Assembly: GCF_026013965.1 (NCBI RefSeq) | Contig: NZ_CP110341.1 | Location: forward strand, 3,677,679 to 3,741,678 | Length of the DNA stretch: 64,000 nucleotides | DNA from: Brevibacterium sp. JSBI002 | Lineage (GTDB): Bacteria > Actinomycetota > Actinomycetes > Actinomycetales > Brevibacteriaceae | Direction of reading: 5' to 3' | In this document: positions 25,704 to 35,088 of the stretch, piece after piece | How positions within the stretch are numbered: the stretch's first letter is position 1 | Layout: every line of letters starts with the position of its first letter | Notes under the pieces: generated by a model | Databases searched by the model: none | What the model saw: the letters and a program-made list of their open reading frames with translations, nothing else | Told to the model about the DNA's origin: nothing | Translations under genes and position numbers: made by a program

Positions 25704-27020
25704 TCACCCCGGCAGGAGCACGATGACGGTGTGGATCACGAGGCCGACCAGCGCGCCGATAACGGTGCCGTTGATGCGGATGTACTGGAGGTCACGGCCG
25801 ACGTAGAGCTCGATGCGCTCGGCGGCTTCCTTCGCATCCCAGCGTTCGATGGTGTCGGAGATGACGCTGGCGATCTCGGGGCCGAAGCTCTCGGCCAGAT
25901 CACCGGCGGTGGTGGCGATCCGGTCATCGATGCGGCGGGAGAAGTCCGAGTCCGCCTGCAGCCGTTCGGCGAATTCGCCGATGAGCTGCCAGATGCGGGC
26001 GCGGACTTCGCCGCCTTCGTCGATGATGGCCTCGCGCAGCAGCTGTTTGAGCGAATCCCAGATCTCGAGGACGGAGTCGACGACTCCGTCCTGACTGAGC
26101 AGGTCGTTGAAGATCTCTTCGGCGCGCTGGGACAGGGATGAGTCGGATTCGATGTCGTCGGAGAGATCGACGAGCCACGCGTCCAGCGCCTGTCGAGCCT
26201 TGTGGTATTCGTTGTCGCGGACGTCGGCGACCCAGCCGAGCACTTCGCGCTGCAGCCGGTTGGCCAGCTGTTCGTTGACGAAATCGGGGACCCAGGACGG
26301 TGCCCGGTTGTGGACGATCTCGTCGATGACCTGCGGGTTGTCGCCCAGCCAGCTGTAGGCCTCCGCGACGATGAGGTCGACGAGTCTGTGGTGAGCACCG
26401 TCGAGCACGATCTGGCGCAGCAGCTGCGCGAGCACCGGAGTCTTCCGGGTGGCCACGAGCCGCGGAATGATCACGTTCCTGGTCAGCGCCTTGATGGAGT
26501 CGTCATCGATGCGCGCGAGCACATATTCGAGGCCACCTGCGGCACGGTCGACGACGATATCTCGGTTGGCGGGCTTGGCCAGCCACTTCCCGGCTCGATG
26601 GGAGATCTCGGCGGATCGGATCTTCGTCGACACCGCCTCGGCGTGGAGGAAGTTCGCGGCGACGAAGGCCGACAGACTCGCGCCGAGGGTGTCCTTCTTG
26701 CGCGGAATGATCGCAGTGTGCGGAATCGGCAGCCCGAGAGGGTGGCGGAAGAGTGCGGTGACGGCGAACCAGTCGGCGATCGCGCCGATCATCGCGGCCT
26801 CCGAGGCACGGGAGACGAACCCCCAGACGCCGGTGTTGTCGGTGAAGAGGTGGGTGGAGAGGAAGATGAGCGTGGCAAGGATGAGCAGCGAGAGCGCGAG
26901 CGTGCGCATCTTCTTCAGCCCGCGAGCGCGCTCTTGATCCTCCGGCGTGAGCTCGGCCGGCCCGCCGTTTCCGCTGCCCGCGCCGAAGCGCGGTACGGAT
27001 GGTGTCTTCTCGATCGACAT
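25704..27020 (-). CDS. DUF445 membrane protein
   Basis: A 438-residue DUF445 protein (YheB/YtxH-neighbour-type family) with an N-terminal helix (LALSLLILATLIFLSTHLF), the conserved GAIADWFAVTALFRHPLGLP loop and IPHTAIIPRKKD, a long helical bundle, and a C-terminal helix IRINGTVIGALVGLVIHTVI. The function of this family is not established. The ATG at 27020 has AGGGGG upstream and begins where homology starts; the frame extends to 27089 without support. It faces the divergent gene at 27257. Confidence 0.85.
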   Translation of the reverse strand: MSIEKTPSVPRFGAGSGNGGPAELTPEDQERARGLKKMRTLALSLLILATLIFLSTHLFTDNTGVWGFVSRASEAAMIGAIADWFAVTALFRHPLGLPIPHTAIIPRKKDTLGASLSAFVAANFLHAEAVSTKIRSAEISHRAGKWLAKPANRDIVVDRAAGGLEYVLARIDDDSIKALTRNVIIPRLVATRKTPVLAQLLRQIVLDGAHHRLVDLIVAEAYSWLGDNPQVIDEIVHNRAPSWVPDFVNEQLANRLQREVLGWVADVRDNEYHKARQALDAWLVDLSDDIESDSSLSQRAEEIFNDLLSQDGVVDSVLEIWDSLKQLLREAIIDEGGEVRARIWQLIGEFAERLQADSDFSRRIDDRIATTAGDLAESFGPEIASVISDTIERWDAKEAAERIELYVGRDLQYIRINGTVIGALVGLVIHTVIVLLPG

Positions 27021-27244
27021 CGTTACCCCCTGCTCCACGACTTTAGCGAAACCCTGCGGCTCCGCACGCATCCGCGGGCGAGTTCGCACCTGGGAATTCC
27101 GCTGATAGCCCCGCCGTCCCTCACCGTTGCTCTCACTTCTCCGGACTGCGCCCTATCCACCTTGTCCCTCTCATAACTCACCGGTGCGCCGGGTGGAGAT
27201 GCCACTACTCATGAGGTATGAGCCTTTCGACCACGTACTTGGGC

Positions 27245-27250
27245 TAGACT
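27245..27250 (+). promoter_or_regulatory. Leaderless -10 element
   Basis: TAGACT lies exactly six bases before the ATG at 27257. Confidence 0.45.
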
Positions 27251-27256
27251 TCGACC

Positions 27257-27697
27257 ATGGTTCGCCCTCTGAGCGCCCGCGAATCCAGCGTCGCACTGAG
27301 CATGACCCGCTCGGCGACGACGTCTCCCGACGAAGCAGATTATGCCGACTTCACTCCTGAGCAACGGCAGAGTTGGAATCCACCCGAGCCCATTTCAAAC
27401 GAACAGCGACAGATATGGGAGAGCCGCCTCGACGATGTGATTGTCACCGGCCAATGCGACTGTGGAACCTGTCCAAGCATCGAATTGCGCCCACGGAGTC
27501 GCCTCGACGATGAGCACCGCGAAGATCAGGGCGACGACGGGAACTGGTCGGAACGCATCGTCCTCACAGCGGGTACACCTGGGGCGATGCTGCTGCTGTT
27601 CATCGACGACGACTCGCCCTGCTACCTCGAGCTGGCACCGATCGATGACGATCAGAGTTTCACGGAGTTCCCCGAATCTGAGTCGATCTCGTTCTGA
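27257..27697 (+). CDS. Acidic hypothetical protein
   Basis: A 146-residue soluble, strongly acidic protein rich in Asp/Glu/Ser. It has one cysteine pair (GQCDCGTCPS) that could bind metal, and no membrane helix. The C-terminal half (TPGAMLLLFIDDDSPCYLEL) is beta-like. The ATG has a leaderless -10 at six bases, which supports the start. I do not recognise the family. It is followed after 76 bases by an independent methyltransferase gene. Confidence 0.65.
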   Translation: MVRPLSARESSVALSMTRSATTSPDEADYADFTPEQRQSWNPPEPISNEQRQIWESRLDDVIVTGQCDCGTCPSIELRPRSRLDDEHREDQGDDGNWSERIVLTAGTPGAMLLLFIDDDSPCYLELAPIDDDQSFTEFPESESISF

Positions 27698-27761
27698 TCC
27701 GTTCCGGTGCGGATGGAAGTCCATCCCCTCGCCGAGGCGGCCCTGCCCGAACGTGGAACGT

Positions 27762-27767
27762 TAGGCT
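27762..27767 (+). promoter_or_regulatory. Leaderless -10 element of the methyltransferase gene
   Basis: TAGGCT lies exactly six bases before the ATG at 27774. Confidence 0.45.
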
Positions 27768-27773
27768 TCGTGG

Positions 27774-28616
27774 ATGGAGTACTTCGAGAATCGTGAACGT
27801 GCAGAATCCTTCGGCGAGGTCGCCCAGGAGTACGATGCCTTTCGGCCGAAGTACCCTGCCGCGCTCATCTCAGCGATCATGCAAGCGGTCGAGACCATCA
27901 CCGAGCCAGGCACGCGCGCCCCGCGCATCCTCGACGTCGGTTCCGGCACCGGCATACTCGCGTCCCAGCTCCGGTCAGCAGGCGCCGAGATCCTCGCTGT
28001 CGAACCGGATGACGAGATGGCTGCGGTCGCTCGGTCCAAAGGCCTCGATGTGGACGTCTCGACGTTCGAGGACTGGGATGCACAAGGACGAGACTTCGAT
28101 CTCGTCAGCTTCGGACAGTCCTTCCACTGGGTCGATCCTCTGGTTGCACTGCCGAAGGTTCGCACCATGCTCCGCCGGGGAGGAAGTCTGGCTCTGGCCT
28201 GGAATGACATCAGACCGCAGGGCGAGCTGAAGACCCGACTCAATGCCGTTGTCGCACGCTTCCATGCCGACGGCAGGACCGCGAGTCTCGGTTCGAGGGC
28301 GAGCCGGGGCATCGAAGCGAACCAAGAGGCGACGGCGGGCAGCGGTACGACTGAGTCCGTGCCGGCAGTCGAACCCGTCGAGCACCCGGCTCTCACGAAG
28401 CTGCGCGACGCCGGTTTCACCCCGAATGAGACCACTTTCGTCGAAGACCTCCATTATCCGAGGCACGAGTGGCTGTCGATGGTCTTCACCTACTCGGCTC
28501 AGCTGACGATGGACCCGGTGAAGAGAGCGGTCATGCGCGAAGAGATGTCCGCCGAAATCCCCGACGACGGGCTCGATGCGCGGAATGAGGCCCTTCTCGT
28601 CCTCGCTGGGGCCTGA
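27774..28616 (+). CDS. Class I SAM-dependent methyltransferase
   Basis: A 280-residue methyltransferase with SAM motif I ILDVGSGTGILASQL near residue 52, the motif-II acidic residue in ILAVEPDDEMAAVA, FDLVSFGQSFHWVD near 110 and LRRGGSLALAWND near 133. It resembles the methyltransferase-11 group that acts on small molecules. The substrate is unknown. A -10 box at six bases marks a leaderless start. It stands alone, with a 265-base gap before the M20 deacylase gene. Confidence 0.88.
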   Translation: MEYFENRERAESFGEVAQEYDAFRPKYPAALISAIMQAVETITEPGTRAPRILDVGSGTGILASQLRSAGAEILAVEPDDEMAAVARSKGLDVDVSTFEDWDAQGRDFDLVSFGQSFHWVDPLVALPKVRTMLRRGGSLALAWNDIRPQGELKTRLNAVVARFHADGRTASLGSRASRGIEANQEATAGSGTTESVPAVEPVEHPALTKLRDAGFTPNETTFVEDLHYPRHEWLSMVFTYSAQLTMDPVKRAVMREEMSAEIPDDGLDARNEALLVLAGA

Positions 28617-28881
28617 ATATGGGACGCTCATGGGTTCAAAAGCTGCGCGCTCAATGCTGAGCAGTGCCCACTTACTGGGCCGGTCCCACGCGCCGCCGGC
28701 CCGACACGTAGAGTGAGAAGAGTCTGGTCACCGCTGTCCTGCCCGGGGCCGCGCCCTCGCTGACACCGCCACCACCCGGTGGAGACGTGCACTCATCCCT
28801 TTGGGACCACCGCGGCCCCGGCCGCAGACGCAGCGGTCTGACCGAACCGATACCACCCGCATCCGAAAGTCAGGAGCAGTC

Positions 28882-30057
28882 GTGCCAGCGACACCCGCCG
28901 AGGCCACCATCACCGAGATCACGAATCTCATCACCTTCGACACGACGAGCCGGGACACGAACCTCCCACTCATCGACCACGTCGAAGCCCGCCTTCAGGC
29001 CGCCGGCATCGAGTCACGCCGGATCCCGAACCCGGAGGGCACGAAGGCGAACCTGCTCGCGACCATCCCCGCGGCCGACGGCTCGACGACCGGCGGCGTC
29101 GTCCTGTCGGGGCATACCGATGTCGTCCCCGTCGACGGTCAGGACTGGTCGTCGGATCCGTTCACTCCCGAGATCCGCGACGGAAAGTACTTCGCCCGCG
29201 GCAGCGCCGACATGAAGTCCTTCATCGGCGTCATCCTCTCCCGCCTCGAAGCGCTCAAGTCCGCGAAGCTCCGCGAACCCATCCACCTCGCTTTCTCCTA
29301 TGACGAGGAGATCGGCTGCGTGGGCGCCATCTCCCTCGTCGAGGCCATCACCGAGGAAGGTCTGGCACCCCGCGGCTGCATCGTCGGCGAACCCTCGAGC
29401 ATGCGCGTCATCCGCGGCCACAAATCGATGAACGTCTTCCGCGTCGACTTCCACGGCGTCGCCGCCCACTCCTCACTCACCCCCGAAGGCGTCAACGCCA
29501 TCGCCTATGCCGCAGAATTCGTCGCCTTCGTCCACGCCGTGGCCGCAGAATTCCGCACCGAGGGACCCTTCGACGAGGCCTATGTCGTGCCCTTCACCTC
29601 GGTCACGGCGAACACGTTCAACGGCGGCATCGCCGTGAACACGATCCCCGCCGAGGCGACCGTGAAGTTCGAGTTCCGCTCGCTCGGTTCGGTCGACCGA
29701 GAAGCCCTCATCGCCCGATTCCGCGCCGAAGCCGAACGCCTCGGTCGCGCCATGGCCGCCGAGAACAAGGCCGCCGGAGTCGAGTTCACGATCGAAGCCG
29801 AAGCTCCCGGCTGCGAGACCCCGGCCGATGCCGACATCGTCTCACTCGCGGCGAACTGGGGCGGAATCGCCACCGATGACAAGGTCACCTACGGCACCGA
29901 GGCGGGCCTGTTCTCCGCAGCCGGCATCCCGACCGTCGTCTGCGGTCCCGGTGACATCGCCCAGGCTCACGCCCCGGACGAGTTCATCGAACTCGACCAG
30001 ATCGCCGCCTGCGAGTCCTTCATCGACGCCCTCATCGCCGATCACTCCGAGAGCTGA
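28882..30057 (+). CDS. argE: M20-family deacylase, probably N-acetylornithine deacetylase
   Basis: A 391-residue M20 metallopeptidase. The metal ligands are in SGHTDVVPVDGQDWSSDPF (His, Asp), the catalytic Glu in SYDEEIGCVGA, and a later His in YGTEAGLFSAAGIPTVVCGP. The lid domain starts near MNVFRVDFHGVAAHSS. The family includes ArgE and DapE; the best fit is ArgE (N-acetylornithine to ornithine), but no arg genes are near, so this is an inference. The GTG at 28882 has AGGAG upstream and starts at PATPAEATITEIT; the frame upstream is not coding. Confidence 0.82.
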   Translation: MPATPAEATITEITNLITFDTTSRDTNLPLIDHVEARLQAAGIESRRIPNPEGTKANLLATIPAADGSTTGGVVLSGHTDVVPVDGQDWSSDPFTPEIRDGKYFARGSADMKSFIGVILSRLEALKSAKLREPIHLAFSYDEEIGCVGAISLVEAITEEGLAPRGCIVGEPSSMRVIRGHKSMNVFRVDFHGVAAHSSLTPEGVNAIAYAAEFVAFVHAVAAEFRTEGPFDEAYVVPFTSVTANTFNGGIAVNTIPAEATVKFEFRSLGSVDREALIARFRAEAERLGRAMAAENKAAGVEFTIEAEAPGCETPADADIVSLAANWGGIATDDKVTYGTEAGLFSAAGIPTVVCGPGDIAQAHAPDEFIELDQIAACESFIDALIADHSES

Positions 30058-30188
30058 GGACACACCGGAACAAGCGGCAGACCCAGTCGCAAGGCACAAG
30101 CGGCTGGGCTGGTCACACGGTCGGCGAGGACCGTGCAGACCAGTCGTAGACTGCGGAGAGGATCATTCACCCCAGTCAAGGAGGAAGC

Positions 30189-30407
30189 ATGGCAACCGAA
30201 TTCTCGGTCGGCGACCACGTGGCCTGGAACTCCGAGGCCGGGCAGGTCTCCGGTCGCATTGCGAAGGTCCACACCGCCGACTTCGACTACCAGGGCCACC
30301 GTCGCCGCGCCTCGGCGGAGGAACCGCAGTACGAGATCCAGAGCGACAAGACCGATCACATCGCCGCCCACAAAGGCAGCGCTCTGCACCGCATTGACGA
30401 CGATTGA
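30189..30407 (+). CDS. DUF2945 (Tudor-like) small protein
   Basis: A 72-residue protein of the DUF2945/HVA1 Tudor-like family, with GDHVAWNSEAGQVSGRIAKV near the start and YEIQSDKTDHIAAHK near the end. It is a single SH3-like barrel of unknown role. AAGGAGG stands upstream of the ATG. Its stop overlaps the ATG of the DUF488 gene as TGATG, so both are made together. Confidence 0.85.
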   Translation: MATEFSVGDHVAWNSEAGQVSGRIAKVHTADFDYQGHRRRASAEEPQYEIQSDKTDHIAAHKGSALHRIDDD

Positions 30408-31021
30408 TGTCACGGACCACCGCGAAGTCAGGGTCCGCAGCGGCAAGCACTGTGGACCAGCCGCGCTTGCTGACCGTCGGGCACTCGAATCGTTCACTGA
30501 ACGAGTTCACCGAACTGCTCACGCACACCGGCACCGAGGTGGTCGTCGACGTCCGCAAGCTGCCAGGTTCGAATAAGAACCCCTGGTTCAACGCGGACAC
30601 CCTCGCCACCGACCTCACCGAGGAGGGCATCGAACTGCGCCGACTCGAGGGCCTGACCGGCCGAAGACCGGTCAGCCGCACGGTGCCCTTCGAGACGAAT
30701 GCCTGGTGGCATAATCGCAGCTTCCACAACTACGCCGACCACTGCCTGTCCGAGGAATTCCACACCGACCTCGACACCCTCATCGAATGGTCGATGACCC
30801 GACGCTTGGCGATCATGTGCTCCGAAGCCGTGTGGTGGCGCTGCCACCGTCGGATCATCGCCGATCAGCTGCTTGCTCGGGAGTTCCCGGTCTCGCACAT
30901 CCTCGGGGCGGGTCATGTCGATGAGGCCGAGCTCAGCGAGGGTGCCCGCCTTCGCGACGATGGCGAACTCATTTACCCCGCCGAGGCTGACACGGCCGAG
31001 GCTGACCCCGCCGACGCCTGA
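30407..31021 (+). CDS. DUF488 family protein
   Basis: A 204-residue DUF488 protein. The hallmarks are LLTVGHSNRSLNEFTELL, the VDVRKLPGSNKNPWFN segment, the Arg-rich GLTGRRPVSRTVPFETN stretch, and MCSEAVWWRCHRRIIADQLL with the conserved Cys and RR pair. The role of the family is unknown. The ATG shares its A with the stop of the DUF2945 gene (TGATG), giving a coupled pair. The C-terminal tail is Ala/Glu/Asp-rich. Confidence 0.88.
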   Translation: MSRTTAKSGSAAASTVDQPRLLTVGHSNRSLNEFTELLTHTGTEVVVDVRKLPGSNKNPWFNADTLATDLTEEGIELRRLEGLTGRRPVSRTVPFETNAWWHNRSFHNYADHCLSEEFHTDLDTLIEWSMTRRLAIMCSEAVWWRCHRRIIADQLLAREFPVSHILGAGHVDEAELSEGARLRDDGELIYPAEADTAEADPADA

Positions 31022-31118
31022 CCCCGAAGCCGGCAATCACCCCTGCTGCCCCCGGAAGTCACGCCGGCACCCACGTCCGCAGCACCCCGAATCCGGATGT
31101 ACACTGAATTAGCCAACA

Positions 31119-31137
31119 TTAGGTTAGGCTAAATTCG
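31119..31137 (+). promoter_or_regulatory. DtxR/IdeR-type iron box upstream of efeUOB
   Basis: TTAGGTTAGGCTAA matches the first 14 positions of the actinobacterial iron-box consensus (TTAGGTTAGGCTAACCTAA); the last five bases diverge. It lies 61 bases upstream of the efeU start, so iron-dependent repression of the operon is the natural reading. Confidence 0.7.
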
Positions 31138-31197
31138 TTCATCCATTTTCGAGACGGTCCGAACACCCGCCTCGACGAACTGACGAGAGTGAGTCAG

Positions 31198-32145
31198 ATG
31201 TTCGTCGCGAACCTCCTCATCGCCTTGCGCGAGGGACTCGAGGCCACCTTGGTCATCGGCATCCTCGTGGGGTATCTGGTCAAGACCGACCGCCGGGACG
31301 TGCTTCCCAAACTCTGGCTGGGCGTCGGCCTGGCCGCGCTCATCCCCTTCGGCATCGGTGCGCTGCTCACCTGGGGGCCCAAGACCCTGACCTACCAGGC
31401 GCAGGAGATCATCGGCGGAGCGCTCTCCATCATCACCGTCGCCCTGGTGACCGGAATGATCTTCTGGATGGGCAAGCATTCCCGCGCGCTCAAGGGCGAA
31501 CTCGAAAACTCGATGGCCGCCTCCTTGGGCAGACGATCATCGGGGTGGGGAATCGTCGGTCTCGCCGTGCTCGCCGTCGGGCGCGAAGGCGCTGAATCCG
31601 CGCTGTTCATCTGGGCCACCGTCCGCTCCTCGGTCGAGAACAACGTCGTCGCCACCACCGCCGGCGTCGTCACCGGGCTGCTGCTCTCGCTCGTCCTCGG
31701 CTGGCTCATCTACCGAGGATCGCGGAAGATCAACATGAAGGCATTCTTCTCCGTCACCGGGTACTTCCTCATCCTCGTCGCCGCCGGAATCTTCTCCTAC
31801 GGCATCAGCGATCTGCAGGAAGCCGGAGTCCTGCCCGGCATCATGAACCATGCCTGGGACCTCAGCCACCTGCTGCCCGATCCCGCCTCGCCGATCTACT
31901 GGCTCTACGTCCTCGGACAGGCGATCTTCCAGGTCAACGTCCAGCCCACGGTGCTCCAGACCTTCGGCTGGATCGTCTACATCGTCCCCGTGGCGATCAT
32001 CTTCTTCCGCCAGGTGCACGGGAAGAAGCCTGCAGCGAAGCCGAACGGGAGCTCCTCACGAGCACAAGGACACGCCCCCGCCGAGGCGGCCCCCACCTCG
32101 GCGTCGGCCGACCCGACATCATCGGCCCCCACATTCCACACCTGA
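31198..32145 (+). CDS. efeU: Iron permease EfeU (FTR1 family)
   Basis: A 315-residue FTR1/EfeU iron permease with seven hydrophobic helices. Two REXXE-type iron-binding motifs are visible, LREGLEATLV at residues 10-19 and VGREGAESALF near 140. It carries iron across the membrane after EfeO/EfeB handling. The ATG at 31198 is typical for the family start; the frame from GTG 31189 adds three residues. The C-terminus has a short Ala/Pro/Ser tail. An iron box lies upstream and efeO and efeB follow. Confidence 0.93.
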   Translation: MFVANLLIALREGLEATLVIGILVGYLVKTDRRDVLPKLWLGVGLAALIPFGIGALLTWGPKTLTYQAQEIIGGALSIITVALVTGMIFWMGKHSRALKGELENSMAASLGRRSSGWGIVGLAVLAVGREGAESALFIWATVRSSVENNVVATTAGVVTGLLLSLVLGWLIYRGSRKINMKAFFSVTGYFLILVAAGIFSYGISDLQEAGVLPGIMNHAWDLSHLLPDPASPIYWLYVLGQAIFQVNVQPTVLQTFGWIVYIVPVAIIFFRQVHGKKPAAKPNGSSSRAQGHAPAEAAPTSASADPTSSAPTFHT

Positions 32146-32212
32146 ATCGCGCGCATCCGCCGCGCTCATCGCACTACCACCGTCAACGACCGATCCATCC
32201 CACGAGGACATC

Positions 32213-33526
32213 ATGAAACGCCATTCCGCGCTCATCGCTCTGCCCACTGCCACTCTGCTCGCTGTCTCGCTTGCTGCCTGCACCGACAATCCGGCGAACA
32301 AGAAGGACGATGCGGCGGCAGCCGGCGACGCCGTCACGGTGACGATCACCGATGACACCTGCGAGGTCAGCCCAGCCACTCTGCCCTCGGGCAAGGTGAG
32401 CTTCTCCGTGACGAACAAGGGCACGAAACCGAACGAGTTCGAGATCCTCGCCGAGAACCAGCTTCAGATCGAGTCCGAGAAGGAGAATATCGGCCCGGGC
32501 ACGACGACCACGGTGACCACGTCGCTCGATGAAGGCACGTACTACACGGCGTGCAAGCCGAACATGGTCGGCGACTTCGTCGGCTTGGCGGAGTTCGTGG
32601 TGACGAAGGGCGAAGAGGTCTCCATCGACAGCGACACCCGGGCCGCCGAGGACAAGGGGATCACGAACTACACCGGCTACGTCAAGGACCAGGTCGGACA
32701 GCTCGTCGATGCGACGAAGGACTTCACCGACGCTTACACCTCGGGAGACACGGAGAAGGCGAAGGCCCTCTACCCATTGGCGCGTCAGCATTATGAACGC
32801 ATCGAACCGACGGCCGAGTCCTTCGGCATCAAAGAAGCCGGTGACCTCGACGGATCGCTCGACGCTCGGGTCCAGGACCTCTCGGTCGATGCGGGGAAGA
32901 AACCCGACGACCCCGAGGTGCTCGCCGACTGGACCGGTTGGCACCGGATCGAGGCCGACCTGTTCACAGATGAGGACGAAGGCTACAAATTCGACTCCGA
33001 GGCGGACCGGAAGAAGGTCGCAGACAAGCTCAACGAGGATACGAAGACCCTTTACGACCTCGTCTACGGCAAGGTCGAGGGTGCCGGCGGAACGTTTGAA
33101 CTGAAGCTCTCGGACGTCGCCACGGGTGCCTCCGCGCTGCTCGAAGAGGTTGCGCTGTCGAAGATCGGCGGCGAGGAAGAGACCTTCTCGCACACCGACC
33201 TCTATGACTTCCACGCGAACGTCGAAGGCGCCGAGGTCGCCTACGGCAATGTCGAGGAGCTCGTCGAAGCCCAAGATCCCGAACTCGCGAAGAAGATCAC
33301 AAGGAACCTCGACGGTGTGAAGACGGTGCTCGAGAAGTACCAGAACGGCAGGGACGACGAGGGCAATATCCTCTACGAGGACTACTCGAAGGTCGCCGCC
33401 GTGCAGAAGGATGCCGGCGAAGCTCCGAAGGACACCGACTATACGCGGGCTCAGCAGGAGCTCTCGGATGCCGTCAACGCACTGAGTGAGCCGCTGTCCC
33501 AGGTCAGCGGCACCGTTCTGCGCTGA
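32213..33526 (+). CDS. efeO: Iron-binding lipoprotein EfeO
   Basis: A 437-residue EfeO: a lipoprotein signal with lipobox LAAC near residue 24, an N-terminal cupredoxin-like domain (about 35-140, ending YYTACKPNMVGDFVGLAEFVV) and a C-terminal M75 imelysin-type domain. The HxxE motif appears as HYERIEP and GWHRIEADLF. The protein binds extracellular ferric iron and hands it to EfeU. It lies 67 bases after efeU in the same direction, behind the iron box, and 13 bases before efeB. Start at ATG 32213, with a GAGGA-containing leader. Confidence 0.94.
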   Translation: MKRHSALIALPTATLLAVSLAACTDNPANKKDDAAAAGDAVTVTITDDTCEVSPATLPSGKVSFSVTNKGTKPNEFEILAENQLQIESEKENIGPGTTTTVTTSLDEGTYYTACKPNMVGDFVGLAEFVVTKGEEVSIDSDTRAAEDKGITNYTGYVKDQVGQLVDATKDFTDAYTSGDTEKAKALYPLARQHYERIEPTAESFGIKEAGDLDGSLDARVQDLSVDAGKKPDDPEVLADWTGWHRIEADLFTDEDEGYKFDSEADRKKVADKLNEDTKTLYDLVYGKVEGAGGTFELKLSDVATGASALLEEVALSKIGGEEETFSHTDLYDFHANVEGAEVAYGNVEELVEAQDPELAKKITRNLDGVKTVLEKYQNGRDDEGNILYEDYSKVAAVQKDAGEAPKDTDYTRAQQELSDAVNALSEPLSQVSGTVLR

Positions 33527-33539
33527 ATGGGGGTCTTCG

Positions 33540-34874
33540 ATGAGCACTGACGAGCACAGCTCTTCCGCCGACGGCACTGTCCGCGGGATTCCGCGGCGGC
33601 GACTCTTCGCCCTCGGTGGTGCCGCCGGGGCGCTCGGCATCGCCGGTGTCGGCGGTGGTGCGGTCGGCTATGCGGTGCGCGGGGCGGAGGAGAGAAAGCA
33701 GTCCGCCGTCCATCTCAGCTATCCGTTCCGAGCCGAGAAGCAGCAGGGCATCCTCACTCCCGCTCAGGACAATATGTATACGGCGGCCTTCGATGTCACG
33801 ACTGCGGACCGTCAGGCGCTCATCGGCCTCCTCGAGGATTGGACGGTCGCGGCCGAGCAGATGAGTGCCGGCGACCTTGTCGGGGGTGCTCCGGACGCGA
33901 ATGCCGAACTTCCGCCGAAGGACTCCGGTGAGGTGTGGGGCTATCCGGCCAGCGGACTGACGATCACCTTCGGCTTCGGTGCCACCCTGTTCGTCGACGA
34001 GGCAGGCAAGGACCGTTTCGGTCTGCAGAGCAAGATGCCGCAGGTGCTCAAAGACGGAGTGCCGAAGTTCGCGAACGAAGCCATCCATACTTCCGAAAGC
34101 AACGGGGATCTGCTTGTCCAAGCCTGCGCCAATGATCCGCAGGTCGCCGTCCACGCGATCCGCAACCTCACCCGCATCGCTTTCGGCACTGCGAAGCTCA
34201 AGTGGGGGCAGATCGGCTACGGCCGCACCTCCTCGACGTCGACTAAGCAGGAGACGCCGCGCAACCTGTTCGGGTTCAAGGACGGGACGAACAACATCAA
34301 GAGCGAGGACGCCGACGGCGAGCTCGACAAGCACCTGTGGGTGCAGTCCGGCGATGATCCGGCCTCCGATGGCTGGCTGGCCGGAGGAACGTATTTCATG
34401 GCTCGCAAGATCCACATGTATTTGGAGATCTGGGACAGAGTCTCCTTGGCCGAACAGGAGGACATCATTGGCCGCGACAAGCGCTTCGGCGCCCCGCAGT
34501 CCGTGGCCGAACCTGCCGCGGACGAAGAGTTCACCCCCATCGACTTCGCAGCGAAGAACGCCGAGGGGGCTCCGGCGATCGATGCTCGGTCGCATGTCGC
34601 CATCGTCGCTCCTGAACACCACGAGGGGGCGAAGATGCTGCGCCGGGGATACAACTTCACCGATGGCAATGACTCGCTCGGCCGCCTCGACGCGGGGCTG
34701 TTCTTCATCGCCTTCGTACGGGACCCGCGGACGAACTTCTATCCGATTCTCAAGGCCATGGCACAGAAGGATCTGCTCACCGAGTACCTGCAGCATCAAG
34801 CCTCGGCACTGTTCGCCATACCGCCCGGCATCGGCACCGGGGACACGATGATCGGCCAGAAGCTCTTCACCTGA
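33540..34874 (+). CDS. efeB: DyP-type peroxidase/deferrochelatase EfeB
   Basis: A 444-residue dye-decolorising peroxidase of the EfeB group, exported folded by the Tat route: the signal is GIPRRRLFALGGAAGALGIA. The heme-binding core has GFGATLFV, GFKDGTNN (with the catalytic Asp of the GXXDG motif), HVAIVAPEHHEG with the proximal His, and RRGYNFTDG. It reduces or extracts heme iron for EfeO/EfeU. GGGGG before the ATG is the ribosome site. It is the last gene of the operon; a terminator hairpin lies about 100 bases downstream. Confidence 0.94.
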   Translation: MSTDEHSSSADGTVRGIPRRRLFALGGAAGALGIAGVGGGAVGYAVRGAEERKQSAVHLSYPFRAEKQQGILTPAQDNMYTAAFDVTTADRQALIGLLEDWTVAAEQMSAGDLVGGAPDANAELPPKDSGEVWGYPASGLTITFGFGATLFVDEAGKDRFGLQSKMPQVLKDGVPKFANEAIHTSESNGDLLVQACANDPQVAVHAIRNLTRIAFGTAKLKWGQIGYGRTSSTSTKQETPRNLFGFKDGTNNIKSEDADGELDKHLWVQSGDDPASDGWLAGGTYFMARKIHMYLEIWDRVSLAEQEDIIGRDKRFGAPQSVAEPAADEEFTPIDFAAKNAEGAPAIDARSHVAIVAPEHHEGAKMLRRGYNFTDGNDSLGRLDAGLFFIAFVRDPRTNFYPILKAMAQKDLLTEYLQHQASALFAIPPGIGTGDTMIGQKLFT

Positions 34875-34972
34875 CCCACCCCGCAGCTGCCGCGCCGCTT
34901 CACTCGGCAGCACACGCGCCCTTTCACCCCGTCAGTACCGCCGCAGCACCCGTCTCCCCACCCTATGAATAG

Positions 34973-35010
34973 CGCCGAGGCGGCACCTGGACTCAGGTGC
35001 CGCCTCGGCG
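34973..35010. terminator. Terminator hairpin built from an inverted decamer pair
   Basis: A perfect 17-bp stem (34973-34989 with 34994-35010) with a GACT loop, between the convergent efeB and rplI genes. Each arm contains the full word GCCGAGGCGG in opposite orientation. Confidence 0.8.
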
Positions 35011-35088
35011 GTGGTGTGGTGGGGCCGTTCAGACCCTCCCACGTCCGGATCATCCGGACTGAGACGTCCGTCCGGACAAGGCCGTCGA

